A stretch of DNA of 64,000 bases from Streptomyces sp. NA04227 (GTDB taxonomy: Bacteria > Actinomycetota > Actinomycetes > Streptomycetales > Streptomycetaceae), in assembly GCF_013364195.1 (NCBI RefSeq), contig NZ_CP054918.1, positions 6,995,001-7,059,000 on the forward strand. The letters run 5' to 3'. Positions 40,374-48,001 of the stretch are shown piece after piece. Position 1 is the stretch's first letter, and every line of letters begins with the position of its first letter. Below the pieces are notes generated by a model. That model did not search any database, had not been told where the DNA came from, and was given only the letters and a program-made list of their open reading frames with translations. A program made the position numbers and the translations under genes.

Positions 40374-41114
40374 TCACGCCCCCAGCGCCACGACCTGAGG
40401 CCGCCGCGCCTCGTCGAAGCGGCGAAGGAGCAGACCCGCCACCTCCGGCGCGGGCCCGAGCACATCGGCCAGTACGTCGGCCTCGGCCGCTCCGGCGGCG
40501 ATGCGGTCCGGCAGAAAACCGGGGGCGAGGACGTACGGGGCCACCGCGACCCGACGGGCGCCGCGCTCGCGCAGCAGCCGTACCGCGTCCTCGGTGCGCG
40601 GGAGTGCGGCCGAGGCGTGGGCCGGAACAACCGAGTGCCAGCCGCCGGTGCGCTGCCAGTCCCGGGCGATACGGGCGACGACCGCCTGGGCGCCCGGGTC
40701 CGAGGAGCCCGCCGTGGCGAGGACCACCCCGGTGGCGGAGCGCTCGGCGAGGGTCACGCCCGCCTCACAAAGTCGCCGTTCGAGCGCGTCGATCAGCAGG
40801 GGTGAGGGGCCCAGCACCTCGGCCTGGCGTACCCGTAGCGACGCGGGCGCGGACCGCAGCACCGCCGGGATGTCCGACTTGGCATGGAAGGCGCGGTTCA
40901 GGAGCAGCGGTTGGGCGACCACGTCCCGTACCCCGTCGGCCGCGAGACGGTTCAGGACCGCGGGCACCGACGGGAGGTTGAAGTCCAGGAACGCGGTCTC
41001 CACCCGCAGACCGGGACGCAGCGCGCGTACGGACTCCACCAGGGCGTGCACCGTCGCGGCATGTCGCGGATCGCGACTGCCGTGGGCGATGACGAGGAGG
41101 GCGGAGCCGTACAC
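40374..41114 (-). CDS. cbiX: Sirohydrochlorin chelatase, CbiX type
   Basis: This 246-residue class II chelatase inserts iron (or cobalt) into sirohydrochlorin, making siroheme for sulfite reductase. It shows ALLVIAHGSRDPRHAATVHALVESV (catalytic His in AHGSRD) and VETAFLDFNLPSVPAVLNRLAADG, then VVAQPLLLNRAFHAKSDIPAVL with a second metal-binding His. A second, weaker half repeats the fold (GVVLATAGSSDPGAQAV ... VAVAPYVLAPGFLPDRI). GTG 41114 has GAGAGG upstream. It is the last gene of the sulfur unit, 49 bp after the ABC permease, which fits siroheme supply for CysI. Confidence 0.85.
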   Translation of the reverse strand: MYGSALLVIAHGSRDPRHAATVHALVESVRALRPGLRVETAFLDFNLPSVPAVLNRLAADGVRDVVAQPLLLNRAFHAKSDIPAVLRSAPASLRVRQAEVLGPSPLLIDALERRLCEAGVTLAERSATGVVLATAGSSDPGAQAVVARIARDWQRTGGWHSVVPAHASAALPRTEDAVRLLRERGARRVAVAPYVLAPGFLPDRIAAGAAEADVLADVLGPAPEVAGLLLRRFDEARRPQVVALGA

Positions 41115-41163
41115 GCGAGGACCTCTCGGTTCTTGACGGTTCTTTCTTGCCAGTTCTGGCCTG

Positions 41164-42066
41164 TCAGTTCTTGACGAGGAGACCGCGGCTGCGCAGCACC
41201 CAGCGCTCCAGCGGGCTGAAGATGAGCAGATCGATGGCGACACCGACGAGCAGGATCAGGATGATCGCGAGGAACACCATCGACATGGAGCTCGCGGTAC
41301 GGCCGAACTCCAGGAGCTGGCCCAGACCGAGGCCGAGTTCCGGCGAGGAGGCGATGATCTCCGCGGCCATCAGCGAACGCCAGGAGAAGGCCCAGCCCTG
41401 CTTGAGTCCGGCCACGTAACCGGGCATCGCCGCCGGGAGCACGATGTGCCAGGTGCCCTTCAGGCCCGTGGCACCGAGAGTGCGGCCCGCGCGCAGGAAC
41501 AGCGGCGGCACCTGGTCCACGCCGGAGACCAGACCGTTGGCGATGGACGGGACCGCGCCGAGCAGGATCACCGCGTACATCATCGAGTCGTTGAGGCCCA
41601 GCCACAGCACCGCGGGCGGCACCCAGGCCACCGACGGCAGCGACTGCAGACCCGACAGGATCGGGCCGATGGCCGCGCGGACGAACTTCACCCGGGCCAC
41701 GATCAGACCCAGCGGGGTGCCGATGACCAGCGCGAACAGGAAGCCCGTCATACCGCGCGAGACGCTGGTCCAGATGTAGTCGAGCAGGGTGCCCTGGAGC
41801 CAGGCGTCCTTGGCCTCCTGCCAGACGTCGGCCGGGGCGGGCAGCTTGGACGGGTCGGAGACCTCGGCCCAGACCAGGATCTGCCAGATGACCAGTACCA
41901 GGGCGACCGCGGTCAGCGGCGGCAGCACCTTCTGCGTGAGGGTCTGGCGCAGCGGCGTACGGGTCGACTGCCGGGTCTCCAGGGCGTCGAGACCGGCCTC
42001 CAGACCCGCGAGGTCCCCGGCGTCCTGCCCGGTCCCGGTCTTGGCGGTCGTCTCAGTCCTTGCCAT
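41164..42066 (-). CDS. ssuC: Aliphatic-sulfonate-type ABC transporter permease
   Basis: This 300-residue inner-membrane permease has hydrophobic segments from VLPPLTAVALVLVIWQILVWA onward and the coupling loop LFLRAGRTLGATGLKGTWHIVLPAAMPGYVAGLKQGWAFSWRSLMAAEII. This is the signature of the nitrate/sulfonate/taurine (NitT/TauT) permease class. It would pass an alkanesulfonate or similar sulfur source. ATG 42066 overlaps the ATPase gene by 14 bp. The symbol rests on family and cys-gene context; taurine or sulfate ester cannot be excluded. Confidence 0.82.
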   Translation of the reverse strand: MARTETTAKTGTGQDAGDLAGLEAGLDALETRQSTRTPLRQTLTQKVLPPLTAVALVLVIWQILVWAEVSDPSKLPAPADVWQEAKDAWLQGTLLDYIWTSVSRGMTGFLFALVIGTPLGLIVARVKFVRAAIGPILSGLQSLPSVAWVPPAVLWLGLNDSMMYAVILLGAVPSIANGLVSGVDQVPPLFLRAGRTLGATGLKGTWHIVLPAAMPGYVAGLKQGWAFSWRSLMAAEIIASSPELGLGLGQLLEFGRTASSMSMVFLAIILILLVGVAIDLLIFSPLERWVLRSRGLLVKN

Positions 42067-42841
42067 GTCGGCGGATCTCCCCACGCAGTTCTTCGGTGAT
42101 CTCGACGGACAGTTCGGCCACCGCGCTGTCCTCGATACGGCGCGGCTGCTCGATCTCCACCGTCCACTCGCGCGCCACCCGGCCGGGCCGCGAGGACAGC
42201 AGCACGACGCGCTCGGCGAGGCGTACCGCCTCGCGCACGTTGTGCGTCACGAACAGCACGGAGACGTTCGTCTCGCGCCAGATACGGGTCAGTTCGTCGT
42301 GCAGCACGTCACGGGTGATGGCGTCCAGCGCCGCGAACGGCTCGTCCATCAGGAGCAGCCTGCTGTCCTGGGCGAGGGCGCGGGCCAGGGCCACGCGCTG
42401 GCGCATACCGCCGGACAGCTCGTGCACGCGCTTGCCGTGCGAGCCCTTCAGCCGGACGAGTTCGAGCAGTTCCTCGGCGCGGGTGCGGCGCTCGGCCTTG
42501 GCGATCCCGCGCAGTTTGAGGGCGAGTTCGATGTTCCTGCCCGCGGTCAGCCACGGGAACAGCGCGTGCTCCTGGAACATCAGCGCCGGACGCCCGTCCG
42601 TGCTGATCTCGCCCGCGCTCGGCCGGTCCAGGCCCGCCACCAGGTTCAGCAGCGTGGACTTGCCGCAGCCCGAGGCGCCGAGCAGCGTGACGAACTCGCC
42701 GGGCGCCACGTCGAGGTTGATGTCGTCGAGGACGAGCTGCTGCCCGCCCGGGGTGGCGAAGGACTTGGAGACGTGCGCGATCCGGGCGGCGGGCGCCGCC
42801 GTCGTGGTGCCGTCGGCGGCCTTGGCAAGGGTCGTGGCCAT
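42053..42841 (-). CDS. ssuB: Sulfonate-type ABC transporter ATPase
   Basis: This 262-residue ATPase has Walker A GASGCGKSTLL (about 58-68), Q-loop MFQEHALFPWL, signature LSGGMRQRVALARAL, Walker B LLLMDEPFAALD and switch His in LFVTHNVREAV. The start ATG 42841 lies 8 nt after GGAGG. It energises the SsuC-type permease. It is separated from the binding-protein gene by a 17-bp-stem hairpin, while its stop overlaps the permease start, so the permease and ATPase are made in proportion. Confidence 0.88.
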   Translation of the reverse strand: MATTLAKAADGTTTAAPAARIAHVSKSFATPGGQQLVLDDINLDVAPGEFVTLLGASGCGKSTLLNLVAGLDRPSAGEISTDGRPALMFQEHALFPWLTAGRNIELALKLRGIAKAERRTRAEELLELVRLKGSHGKRVHELSGGMRQRVALARALAQDSRLLLMDEPFAALDAITRDVLHDELTRIWRETNVSVLFVTHNVREAVRLAERVVLLSSRPGRVAREWTVEIEQPRRIEDSAVAELSVEITEELRGEIRRHGKD

Positions 42842-42867
42842 GGTCGTCACCTCCTGGGTCGGTGTCT

Positions 42868-42905
42868 CCCGCCCCGGTCCCCGCGAGCGCGGGGACCGGG
42901 GCGGG
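42868..42905 (-). terminator. Intercistronic hairpin between binding protein and ATPase genes
   Basis: Perfect 17-bp stem (42868-42884 with 42889-42905) and a GAGC tetraloop. It lies within one operon, 11 bp after the binding-protein stop, so it likely stabilises the upstream mRNA or partially terminates, raising the binding protein over the ATPase. Confidence 0.75.
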
Positions 42906-42916
42906 CTTGCGGGCTG

Positions 42917-44026
42917 CTACTTGACGCCGAGACCGGCGTCGTCGACGGCGGGCTTGCCCTCGGCCTTGAGTACGGCGTTGAGCGGCTTCAGGTCGTAGAT
43001 GCCGTTGAGGTCGGGCTCTTCGAGCAGACCGGCCTTGACCGCGTGCTCGGCTTCCAGGTCGAGCGTCGAGGCCAGCGGGTCGTCGATGAACTGGATCGAC
43101 TTCCAGGCCGGGTCGACCACCTCGGGCGGCAGCGCCTTGCCGGTCAGCGTCTTGAGCTTGGCGTTGGCCGCCGCCTTGGCCTTGTCCGGGTTGGCGTTGA
43201 TCCACGCGTTGGTCTTCACCGCGCCGCGCAGCACGGCCTCGACGACCTTCGGGTGCTCCTTCAAGAACTCCTGGCGGACGACGATGTTGGTGATCACGAA
43301 CTTCTTGTCCGGCCAGAGCGTCGCCTCGTCGAGGAGCACCTTGGCGCCCTCGGCGACCAGCTTGGAGGCGGTGGGCTCGGGCACCCAGGCGCCGTCCAGG
43401 GAACCGGACTTGTAGGCGTCCGGGGTGATCTTGTTGTCGGTGCGGACCACCGACACATCGCCCTTGCCGCTCTTCGGGTCGACCTTCCAGCCGCGTTCCT
43501 TGATCCAGTTGAGGAAGGCGACGTCCTGGGTGTTGCCGTGCTGCGGGGTGGCGATCTTCTTGCCCTTGAGATCGTCGAGCGTCTTGATCTTCTCCGGGTT
43601 GACCACGAGCTTCACACCGCCGGAGGCCGAGCCGCCGATGATGCGCAGGCCCTTGCCGTCGGTCGCGGTGTAGCCGTTGATCGCGGGGGAGGGGCCGATC
43701 CAGGTGATGTCGAGCGAGTCCGAGTTGAGCGCCTCGATCGCCGACGGTCCGGCGTTGAACTGGGAGTACGAGGCCTGGGTGCCCGCGAGCTCCTTCTGCA
43801 GGATGCCCTGCTGGTCACCCACGAGCGCGGTGCCGTGGGTGAGGTTGGGGAAGTAGCCGATACGGACCTTGTCCAGTCCTTCGATCGGCTTGCCCTTCGC
43901 GGCCGGGGCGGCGTCCTTGCCCTCGTCGGACTCGGAACCGTAGCCGCAGGCGGTGGCCGCGAGCGCGAGCAGAGGCAGGGCGGCCAGCGCGGCTATGCCG
44001 CGGCGCAGGGACTTGTCGGCAGACAC
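42917..44026 (-). CDS. ssuA: Aliphatic-sulfonate-type substrate-binding lipoprotein
   Basis: This 369-residue lipoprotein has signal KSLRRGIAALAALPLLALAA and lipobox ATAC (Cys about 27). The mature domain belongs to the NMT1/SsuA class: KVRIGYFPNLTHGTALVGDQQGILQKEL, FNAGPSAIEALNSDSLDITWIGPSPAINGY, KLVVNPEKIKTLDDLKGKKIATPQHGNTQDV and SLDGAWVPEPTASKLVAEG. GTG 44026 follows GAGAGGA by 9 nt. It captures sulfonates outside the cell. It lies downstream of cysN and a 34-codon ORF in the sulfur unit. Confidence 0.85.
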   Translation of the reverse strand: MSADKSLRRGIAALAALPLLALAATACGYGSESDEGKDAAPAAKGKPIEGLDKVRIGYFPNLTHGTALVGDQQGILQKELAGTQASYSQFNAGPSAIEALNSDSLDITWIGPSPAINGYTATDGKGLRIIGGSASGGVKLVVNPEKIKTLDDLKGKKIATPQHGNTQDVAFLNWIKERGWKVDPKSGKGDVSVVRTDNKITPDAYKSGSLDGAWVPEPTASKLVAEGAKVLLDEATLWPDKKFVITNIVVRQEFLKEHPKVVEAVLRGAVKTNAWINANPDKAKAAANAKLKTLTGKALPPEVVDPAWKSIQFIDDPLASTLDLEAEHAVKAGLLEEPDLNGIYDLKPLNAVLKAEGKPAVDDAGLGVK

Positions 44027-44140
44027 GGGAGGTGTTCCTCTCGGTGGCCCGGCCCGCGCGCTAGGCGTGGCCGGGAGTTCGGCAGGGTCTTCGGAGACGG
44101 AGGGTGCGGGGGGTGAGGGCGCGCGAGCGGTGCGCGTACG

Positions 44141-44245
44141 TCATCCCGCACATCGCGCCACTCCGCCCTGTCCGCTGCCGAGGGCGCCGCTGCCGACGCG
44201 GCCGCCCTCCTTGGCGAACGTCGCGAAGAATCCCGGTAGTCGCAT
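44141..44245 (-). CDS. Possible 34-residue peptide between cysN and ssuA
   Basis: An ATG one base after the cysN stop opens a 34-codon frame, MRLPGFFATFAKEGGRVGSG followed by ALGSGQGGVARCAG and TGA. It is translationally coupled in position and Gly-rich, with one Cys near the end. It might be a leader for the transporter genes or simply chance; about 110 bp separate it from ssuA. No homologue was recognised. Confidence 0.3.
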   Translation of the reverse strand: MRLPGFFATFAKEGGRVGSGALGSGQGGVARCAG

Positions 44246-44246
44246 G

Positions 44247-45587
44247 TCAGAAGTCCCACCCGGCGTCGTCGGCCTGCGCGGCGGGCGCGGCCTCGGCGGC
44301 GAAGGAGTCACCGGCCATACCGGCGGCCAGGGTGGTGCCGTCGGCCGGGTCGATCAGCAGGAAGGAGCCGGTGCGCCGGGAGTCGGCGTACGAGTCGAGC
44401 GCCAGCGGCTCGGCGGTGCGCACCTTGACGCGGCCGATGTCGTTGGCGACGAGCTGCCCGGGCTCCGGGTGCTGCGAGAGGTCGTCCAGGGTCAGCCGCG
44501 AGGGGATCTCCTTGACGATGGCCTTGACGGTACGGGTGGTGTGCTTGAGCAGGACCCGGTGGCCGACGGTCAGCGGGGTGTCGGCGACATGGCAGACGGT
44601 CGCCTCGACGTCCTGCGAGGTGGCCGGGGCGTCGTGGCTCGGCACGATCAGGTCGCCGCGCGAGATGTCGATGTCGTCCTCCAGGAGGAGGGTCACCGAC
44701 TGCGGGGTCCAGGCCACGTCGACCTTCTCGCCGAGCAGATCGATCCCGGCGACCTTCGACGTACGGCCCGAGGGCAGCACCGTGACCTCTTCGCCGACCC
44801 GGAAGGCGCCCGCCGCGATCTGTCCCGCGTAACCCCGGTAGTCCGGGTGCTCGGCGGTCTGCGGCCGGATCACCACCTGCACGGGCAGCCGTGCGTGGCA
44901 GGTGGAGAGGTCGTGGCTGACCGGGACCGTCTCCAGGTGTTCCAGGACGGTCGGGCCGCCGTACCAGTCCATGTTCGCGGAGGGCTCCACGACGTTGTCA
45001 CCGGCCAGCGCCGAGATCGGGACGGCGGTGATCTCCGGTACGCCAAGATCGCTCGCGTAGGCCGTGAACTCCTCGGCGATGGCGGCGAAGACGGACTCGC
45101 GGTAGTCGACCAAGTCCATCTTGTTGACCGCCAGCATCACGTGCGGCACCCGCAGCAGCGCGGCGATCGCGGCGTGCCGACGGGTCTGCTCGACCACGCC
45201 GTTGCGCGCGTCGACCAGGATCACGGTCAGCTCGGCGGTGGAGGCGCCGGTGACCATGTTCCGGGTGTACTGCACATGGCCCGGGGTGTCGGCCAGGATG
45301 AACCGGCGCCGCGGGGTGGCGAAGTAGCGGTAGGCCACGTCGATGGTGATGCCCTGCTCGCGCTCGGCACGCAGCCCGTCGGTGAGCAGCGCCAGGTCGG
45401 GGGCCTCCTGGCCGCGGCTGCGCGAGGCGTGCGCGACGGCCTCCAGCTGGTCGGTGAGGACCGACTTGGAGTCGTGCAGGAGCCGTCCGACCAGGGTCGA
45501 CTTGCCGTCGTCGACGCTTCCGGCGGTCGCGAAGCGCAGCAGGGTGGTCGCCGAAAGCCCGGCGAGCTGCTCGGTGGTGCTCGTCAT
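44247..45587 (-). CDS. cysN: Sulfate adenylyltransferase GTPase subunit CysN
   Basis: This 446-residue GTPase stimulates ATP sulfurylase. The G1 loop is GSVDDGKSTLVGRLLHDSKSV, then EREQGITIDVAYRYF (switch I region), G3 DTPGHVQYTRNM and G4 NKMDLVDYR. Two EF-Tu-like beta domains follow (VQVVIRPQTAEHPDYRGYAGQIAAG; CHVADTPLTVGHRVLLKHTTRTV). There is no fused CysC domain; the kinase is separate here. The start lies 2 bp after cysD. The substrate is sulfate plus ATP, yielding APS. Confidence 0.95.
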   Translation of the reverse strand: MTSTTEQLAGLSATTLLRFATAGSVDDGKSTLVGRLLHDSKSVLTDQLEAVAHASRSRGQEAPDLALLTDGLRAEREQGITIDVAYRYFATPRRRFILADTPGHVQYTRNMVTGASTAELTVILVDARNGVVEQTRRHAAIAALLRVPHVMLAVNKMDLVDYRESVFAAIAEEFTAYASDLGVPEITAVPISALAGDNVVEPSANMDWYGGPTVLEHLETVPVSHDLSTCHARLPVQVVIRPQTAEHPDYRGYAGQIAAGAFRVGEEVTVLPSGRTSKVAGIDLLGEKVDVAWTPQSVTLLLEDDIDISRGDLIVPSHDAPATSQDVEATVCHVADTPLTVGHRVLLKHTTRTVKAIVKEIPSRLTLDDLSQHPEPGQLVANDIGRVKVRTAEPLALDSYADSRRTGSFLLIDPADGTTLAAGMAGDSFAAEAAPAAQADDAGWDF

Positions 45588-45589
45588 TG

Positions 45590-46531
45590 CTAGAAGTACC
45601 CTTCGCGCTTGCGGTCTTCCATCGCGGCCTCGGACATCTTGTCGTCGGCGCGGGTGGCGCCCCGCTCGGTCAGACGGGAGGCGGCGATCTCGGCGATGAC
45701 CGCCTCCAGCGAGTCGGCGTCCGAGTCGACCGCGCCGGTGCAGGACATGTCGCCGACGGTGCGGTAGCGCACCTGCCGGGTCTCGACCTGCTCCTCCTCG
45801 CGCGGGCCGCCCCAGTCACCGGCGGTCAGCCACATGCCCTGGCGCTTGAACACCTCGCGCTGGTGCGCGAAGTAGATCTGCGGCAGCGCGATGTTCTCGC
45901 GGGCGATGTACTGCCAGACGTCCAGCTCGGTCCAGTTGGACAGCGGGAAGACGCGGACGTGCTCGCCCGGGGCGTGCCGCCCGTTGTAGAGCTGCCACAG
46001 CTCGGGCCGCTGACGGCGCGGGTCCCACTGGGAGAACTCGTCGCGCAGCGAGAACACCCGCTCCTTGGCGCGGGCCTTCTCCTCGTCGCGCCGCCCGCCG
46101 CCGAACACCGCGTCGAAACGCAGCTCGCGGATGGCGTCGGTGAGCGGCACCGTCTGCAGCGGGTTGCGGGTCCCGTCGGGGCGCTCGCGCAGCTTGCCCG
46201 CGTCGATGTACTCCTGCACCGAGGCGACGTGCAGCCGCAGCCCGTGCTCGGCGACCGTACGGTCCCGGTACTCCAGGACCTCGGGGAAGTTGTGCCCGGT
46301 GTCCACGTGCAGCAGCGAGAACGGCACCGCCGCCGGGGCGAACGCCTTCAGCGCCAGGTGCAGCATGACGATGGAGTCCTTGCCGCCGGAGAACAGGATC
46401 ACCGGCCGCTCGAACTCGCCCGCCACCTCGCGGAAGATGTGCACCGCCTCGGACTCCAGCGCGTCCAGGTGGGACAGCGCGTACGGAGCGTCGGTGTCGG
46501 CGGCGTCGATTCCGGTCACCGTGGTCGTCAT
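45590..46531 (-). CDS. cysD: Sulfate adenylyltransferase subunit CysD
   Basis: This 313-residue PP-loop enzyme has the ATP pyrophosphatase motif VILFSGGKDSIVMLHLALKAF at about 43-63, then LLHVDTGHNFPEVLEYRD, FDAVFGGGRRDEEKARAKERVFS and VFPLSNWTELDVWQYI. It ends GRKREGYF-like (EDRKREGYF), the normal CysD end. With CysN it makes APS from ATP and sulfate. Its ATG overlaps the cysC stop by 4 bp. Confidence 0.95.
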   Translation of the reverse strand: MTTTVTGIDAADTDAPYALSHLDALESEAVHIFREVAGEFERPVILFSGGKDSIVMLHLALKAFAPAAVPFSLLHVDTGHNFPEVLEYRDRTVAEHGLRLHVASVQEYIDAGKLRERPDGTRNPLQTVPLTDAIRELRFDAVFGGGRRDEEKARAKERVFSLRDEFSQWDPRRQRPELWQLYNGRHAPGEHVRVFPLSNWTELDVWQYIARENIALPQIYFAHQREVFKRQGMWLTAGDWGGPREEEQVETRQVRYRTVGDMSCTGAVDSDADSLEAVIAEIAASRLTERGATRADDKMSEAAMEDRKREGYF

Positions 46532-47103
46532 GCCAGGCCCCTCTCGGTCAGCAGCGCGTGCAGCGCGGACGCGGACTCCCGCACGGTCTGGGTGTGCGAC
46601 TCGATCCGCAGGTCCGGCGAGACGGGCGCCTCGTAGGGGTCGTCGACCCCCGTGAGCCCCGATATCTCACCGGCGGCCTGCTTGGCGTAGAGCCCCTTCA
46701 CATCGCGCTCGGAGCAGACCTCCACCGGGGTGGCCACGTGCACCTCCAGGTAGCCGGTGCCCTGCGCGGCGTGCCGCTTGCGGACGGCCTCACGGCTGTC
46801 CGCGTACGGCGCGATCACCGGTACGAGCACCAACACGCCGTTACGGGCGAGGAGTTCGGCCACGAAGCCGATGCGCTGCACATTGATGTGCCGGTCCTCG
46901 CGGCTGAAGCCGAGGCCCGCCGAGAGGAACTCGCGGATCTCGTCGCCGTCGAGCACCTCCACCCGGTGGCCCCCGGTGCGCAGCCTGCCCGCCAGTTCGT
47001 TCGCGATGGTCGTCTTGCCCGCGCTCGGAAGCCCGGTCAGCCAGACGGTGGCGCCAGTCACCTGCTTGCTCTCGTTCGTCGTCGTTCCGTGGGTTCGCGT
47101 CAT
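46528..47103 (-). CDS. cysC: Adenylyl-sulfate kinase CysC
   Basis: This 191-residue kinase phosphorylates APS to PAPS. It contains Walker A GLPSAGKTTIANELAGRL, VLDGDEIREFLSAGLGFSREDRHINVQRIGFVAELLARNG (the APS-binding region), VAPYADSREAVR-like sequence (PVIAPYADSREAVRKRH) and the lid EVCSERDVKGLYAKQAAGEISGLTGVDDPYEAP. All features of the family are present. It starts in an ATGA overlap with cysH. With a CysH that uses APS directly, PAPS may serve sulfotransferases. Confidence 0.94.
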   Translation of the reverse strand: MTRTHGTTTNESKQVTGATVWLTGLPSAGKTTIANELAGRLRTGGHRVEVLDGDEIREFLSAGLGFSREDRHINVQRIGFVAELLARNGVLVLVPVIAPYADSREAVRKRHAAQGTGYLEVHVATPVEVCSERDVKGLYAKQAAGEISGLTGVDDPYEAPVSPDLRIESHTQTVRESASALHALLTERGLA

Positions 47104-47801
47104 CCGTGCAGCCCGCATTCCGTCTTGCCGGTCCCGGCCCAGCGGCCGGCGCGGGCGTCCTCGCCCTCCAGCACCCGCCGGGTGCAGGGCGCGCAGCCCA
47201 CGGAGGCGTAGCCGTCCATGAGCAACGGGTTGGTCAGTACGCCGTGTTCGGCGACGTAGGCTTCCACGTCGTCCTGGGTCCAGCGGGCGATCGGGGAGAC
47301 CTTGACCTTCTGCCGCTTCTCGTCCCAGCCGACCACCGGGGTGTTCGCCCGGGTCGGGGACTCGTCGCGGCGCAGGCCCGTCGCCCACGCCCGGTAGCCG
47401 GTCAGGCCCTCCTGGAGCGGCGCGACCTTGCGCAGTGCGCAGCACAGGTCCGGGTCGCGGTCGTGCAGCTTCGGCCCGTACTCGGCGTCCTGTTCGGCGA
47501 CCGACTGACGCGGGGTGAGCGTGAGGACGTTGACGTCCATCACGGCCTCCACCGCGTCGCGGGTGCCGATGGTCTCGGGGAAGTGGTAGCCGGTGTCGAG
47601 GAAGACCACGTCGACGCCGGGCGCCACGCGCGAGGCCAGGTGCGCGACCACCGCGTCCTCCATGGACGAGGTGACGCAGAACTGCTTGCCGAAGGTCTCG
47701 ACCGCCCAGCGCAGGATGTCCAGGGCCGGGGCCTGTTCGAGGTCCCGGCCGGCCTGCTCCGCAAGGGACTTGAGGTCGGTGTCCGCCTGAATCGTCGTCA
47801 T
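47100..47801 (-). CDS. cysH: APS reductase (CysH, Fe-S type)
   Basis: This 233-residue thioredoxin-dependent reductase makes sulfite from APS. It has TSSMEDAVVAHLASRVAPGVD and LDTGYHFPETIGTRD (PP-loop-like), then CCALRKVAPLQEGL with the paired Cys, ATGLRRDESPTRA, VKVSPIARWTQDDVEAYV and CAPC. Two CC/CxxC pairs bind a 4Fe-4S cluster, marking the APS-type (CysH-I/AprA-unrelated) group. The catalytic Cys is in the terminal ECGLHG. Both ends overlap neighbours (ATGA). Confidence 0.93.
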   Translation of the reverse strand: MTTIQADTDLKSLAEQAGRDLEQAPALDILRWAVETFGKQFCVTSSMEDAVVAHLASRVAPGVDVVFLDTGYHFPETIGTRDAVEAVMDVNVLTLTPRQSVAEQDAEYGPKLHDRDPDLCCALRKVAPLQEGLTGYRAWATGLRRDESPTRANTPVVGWDEKRQKVKVSPIARWTQDDVEAYVAEHGVLTNPLLMDGYASVGCAPCTRRVLEGEDARAGRWAGTGKTECGLHG

Positions 47802-48001
47802 GCCGCATTCCCTCCGTGCTCCTGGGGCGTGTGCTCCTGAGACGCACCGCCCCGAAGACCCCGGGCGAGCAGCCCGAGGAACTTCAACTGGAAGGCCCGG
47901 TTGCAGGCGCCGCATTCCCACGCGCCGGGGCCGCTCTCGCCCGGACGCAGGTCCTCGTCGCCGCAGTAGGGGCAGTGGAACGGTGCCGCCCGCTCGCTCA
48001 T
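47798..48001 (-). CDS. Small zinc-ribbon protein in the sulfite reductase operon
   Basis: This 67-residue protein has CPYCGDEDLRPGESG and WECGACNRAFQLKFLGL, i.e. a C-x2-C ... C-x2-C zinc ribbon, followed by a tail containing HTPQEHGG. It sits between cysI and cysH with ATGA overlaps on both sides, so it is made in step with them. Similar small ORFs lie between these genes in actinobacteria. Its role (Fe-S or siroheme delivery, or redox) is not established. Confidence 0.8.
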   Translation of the reverse strand: MSERAAPFHCPYCGDEDLRPGESGPGAWECGACNRAFQLKFLGLLARGLRGGASQEHTPQEHGGNAA

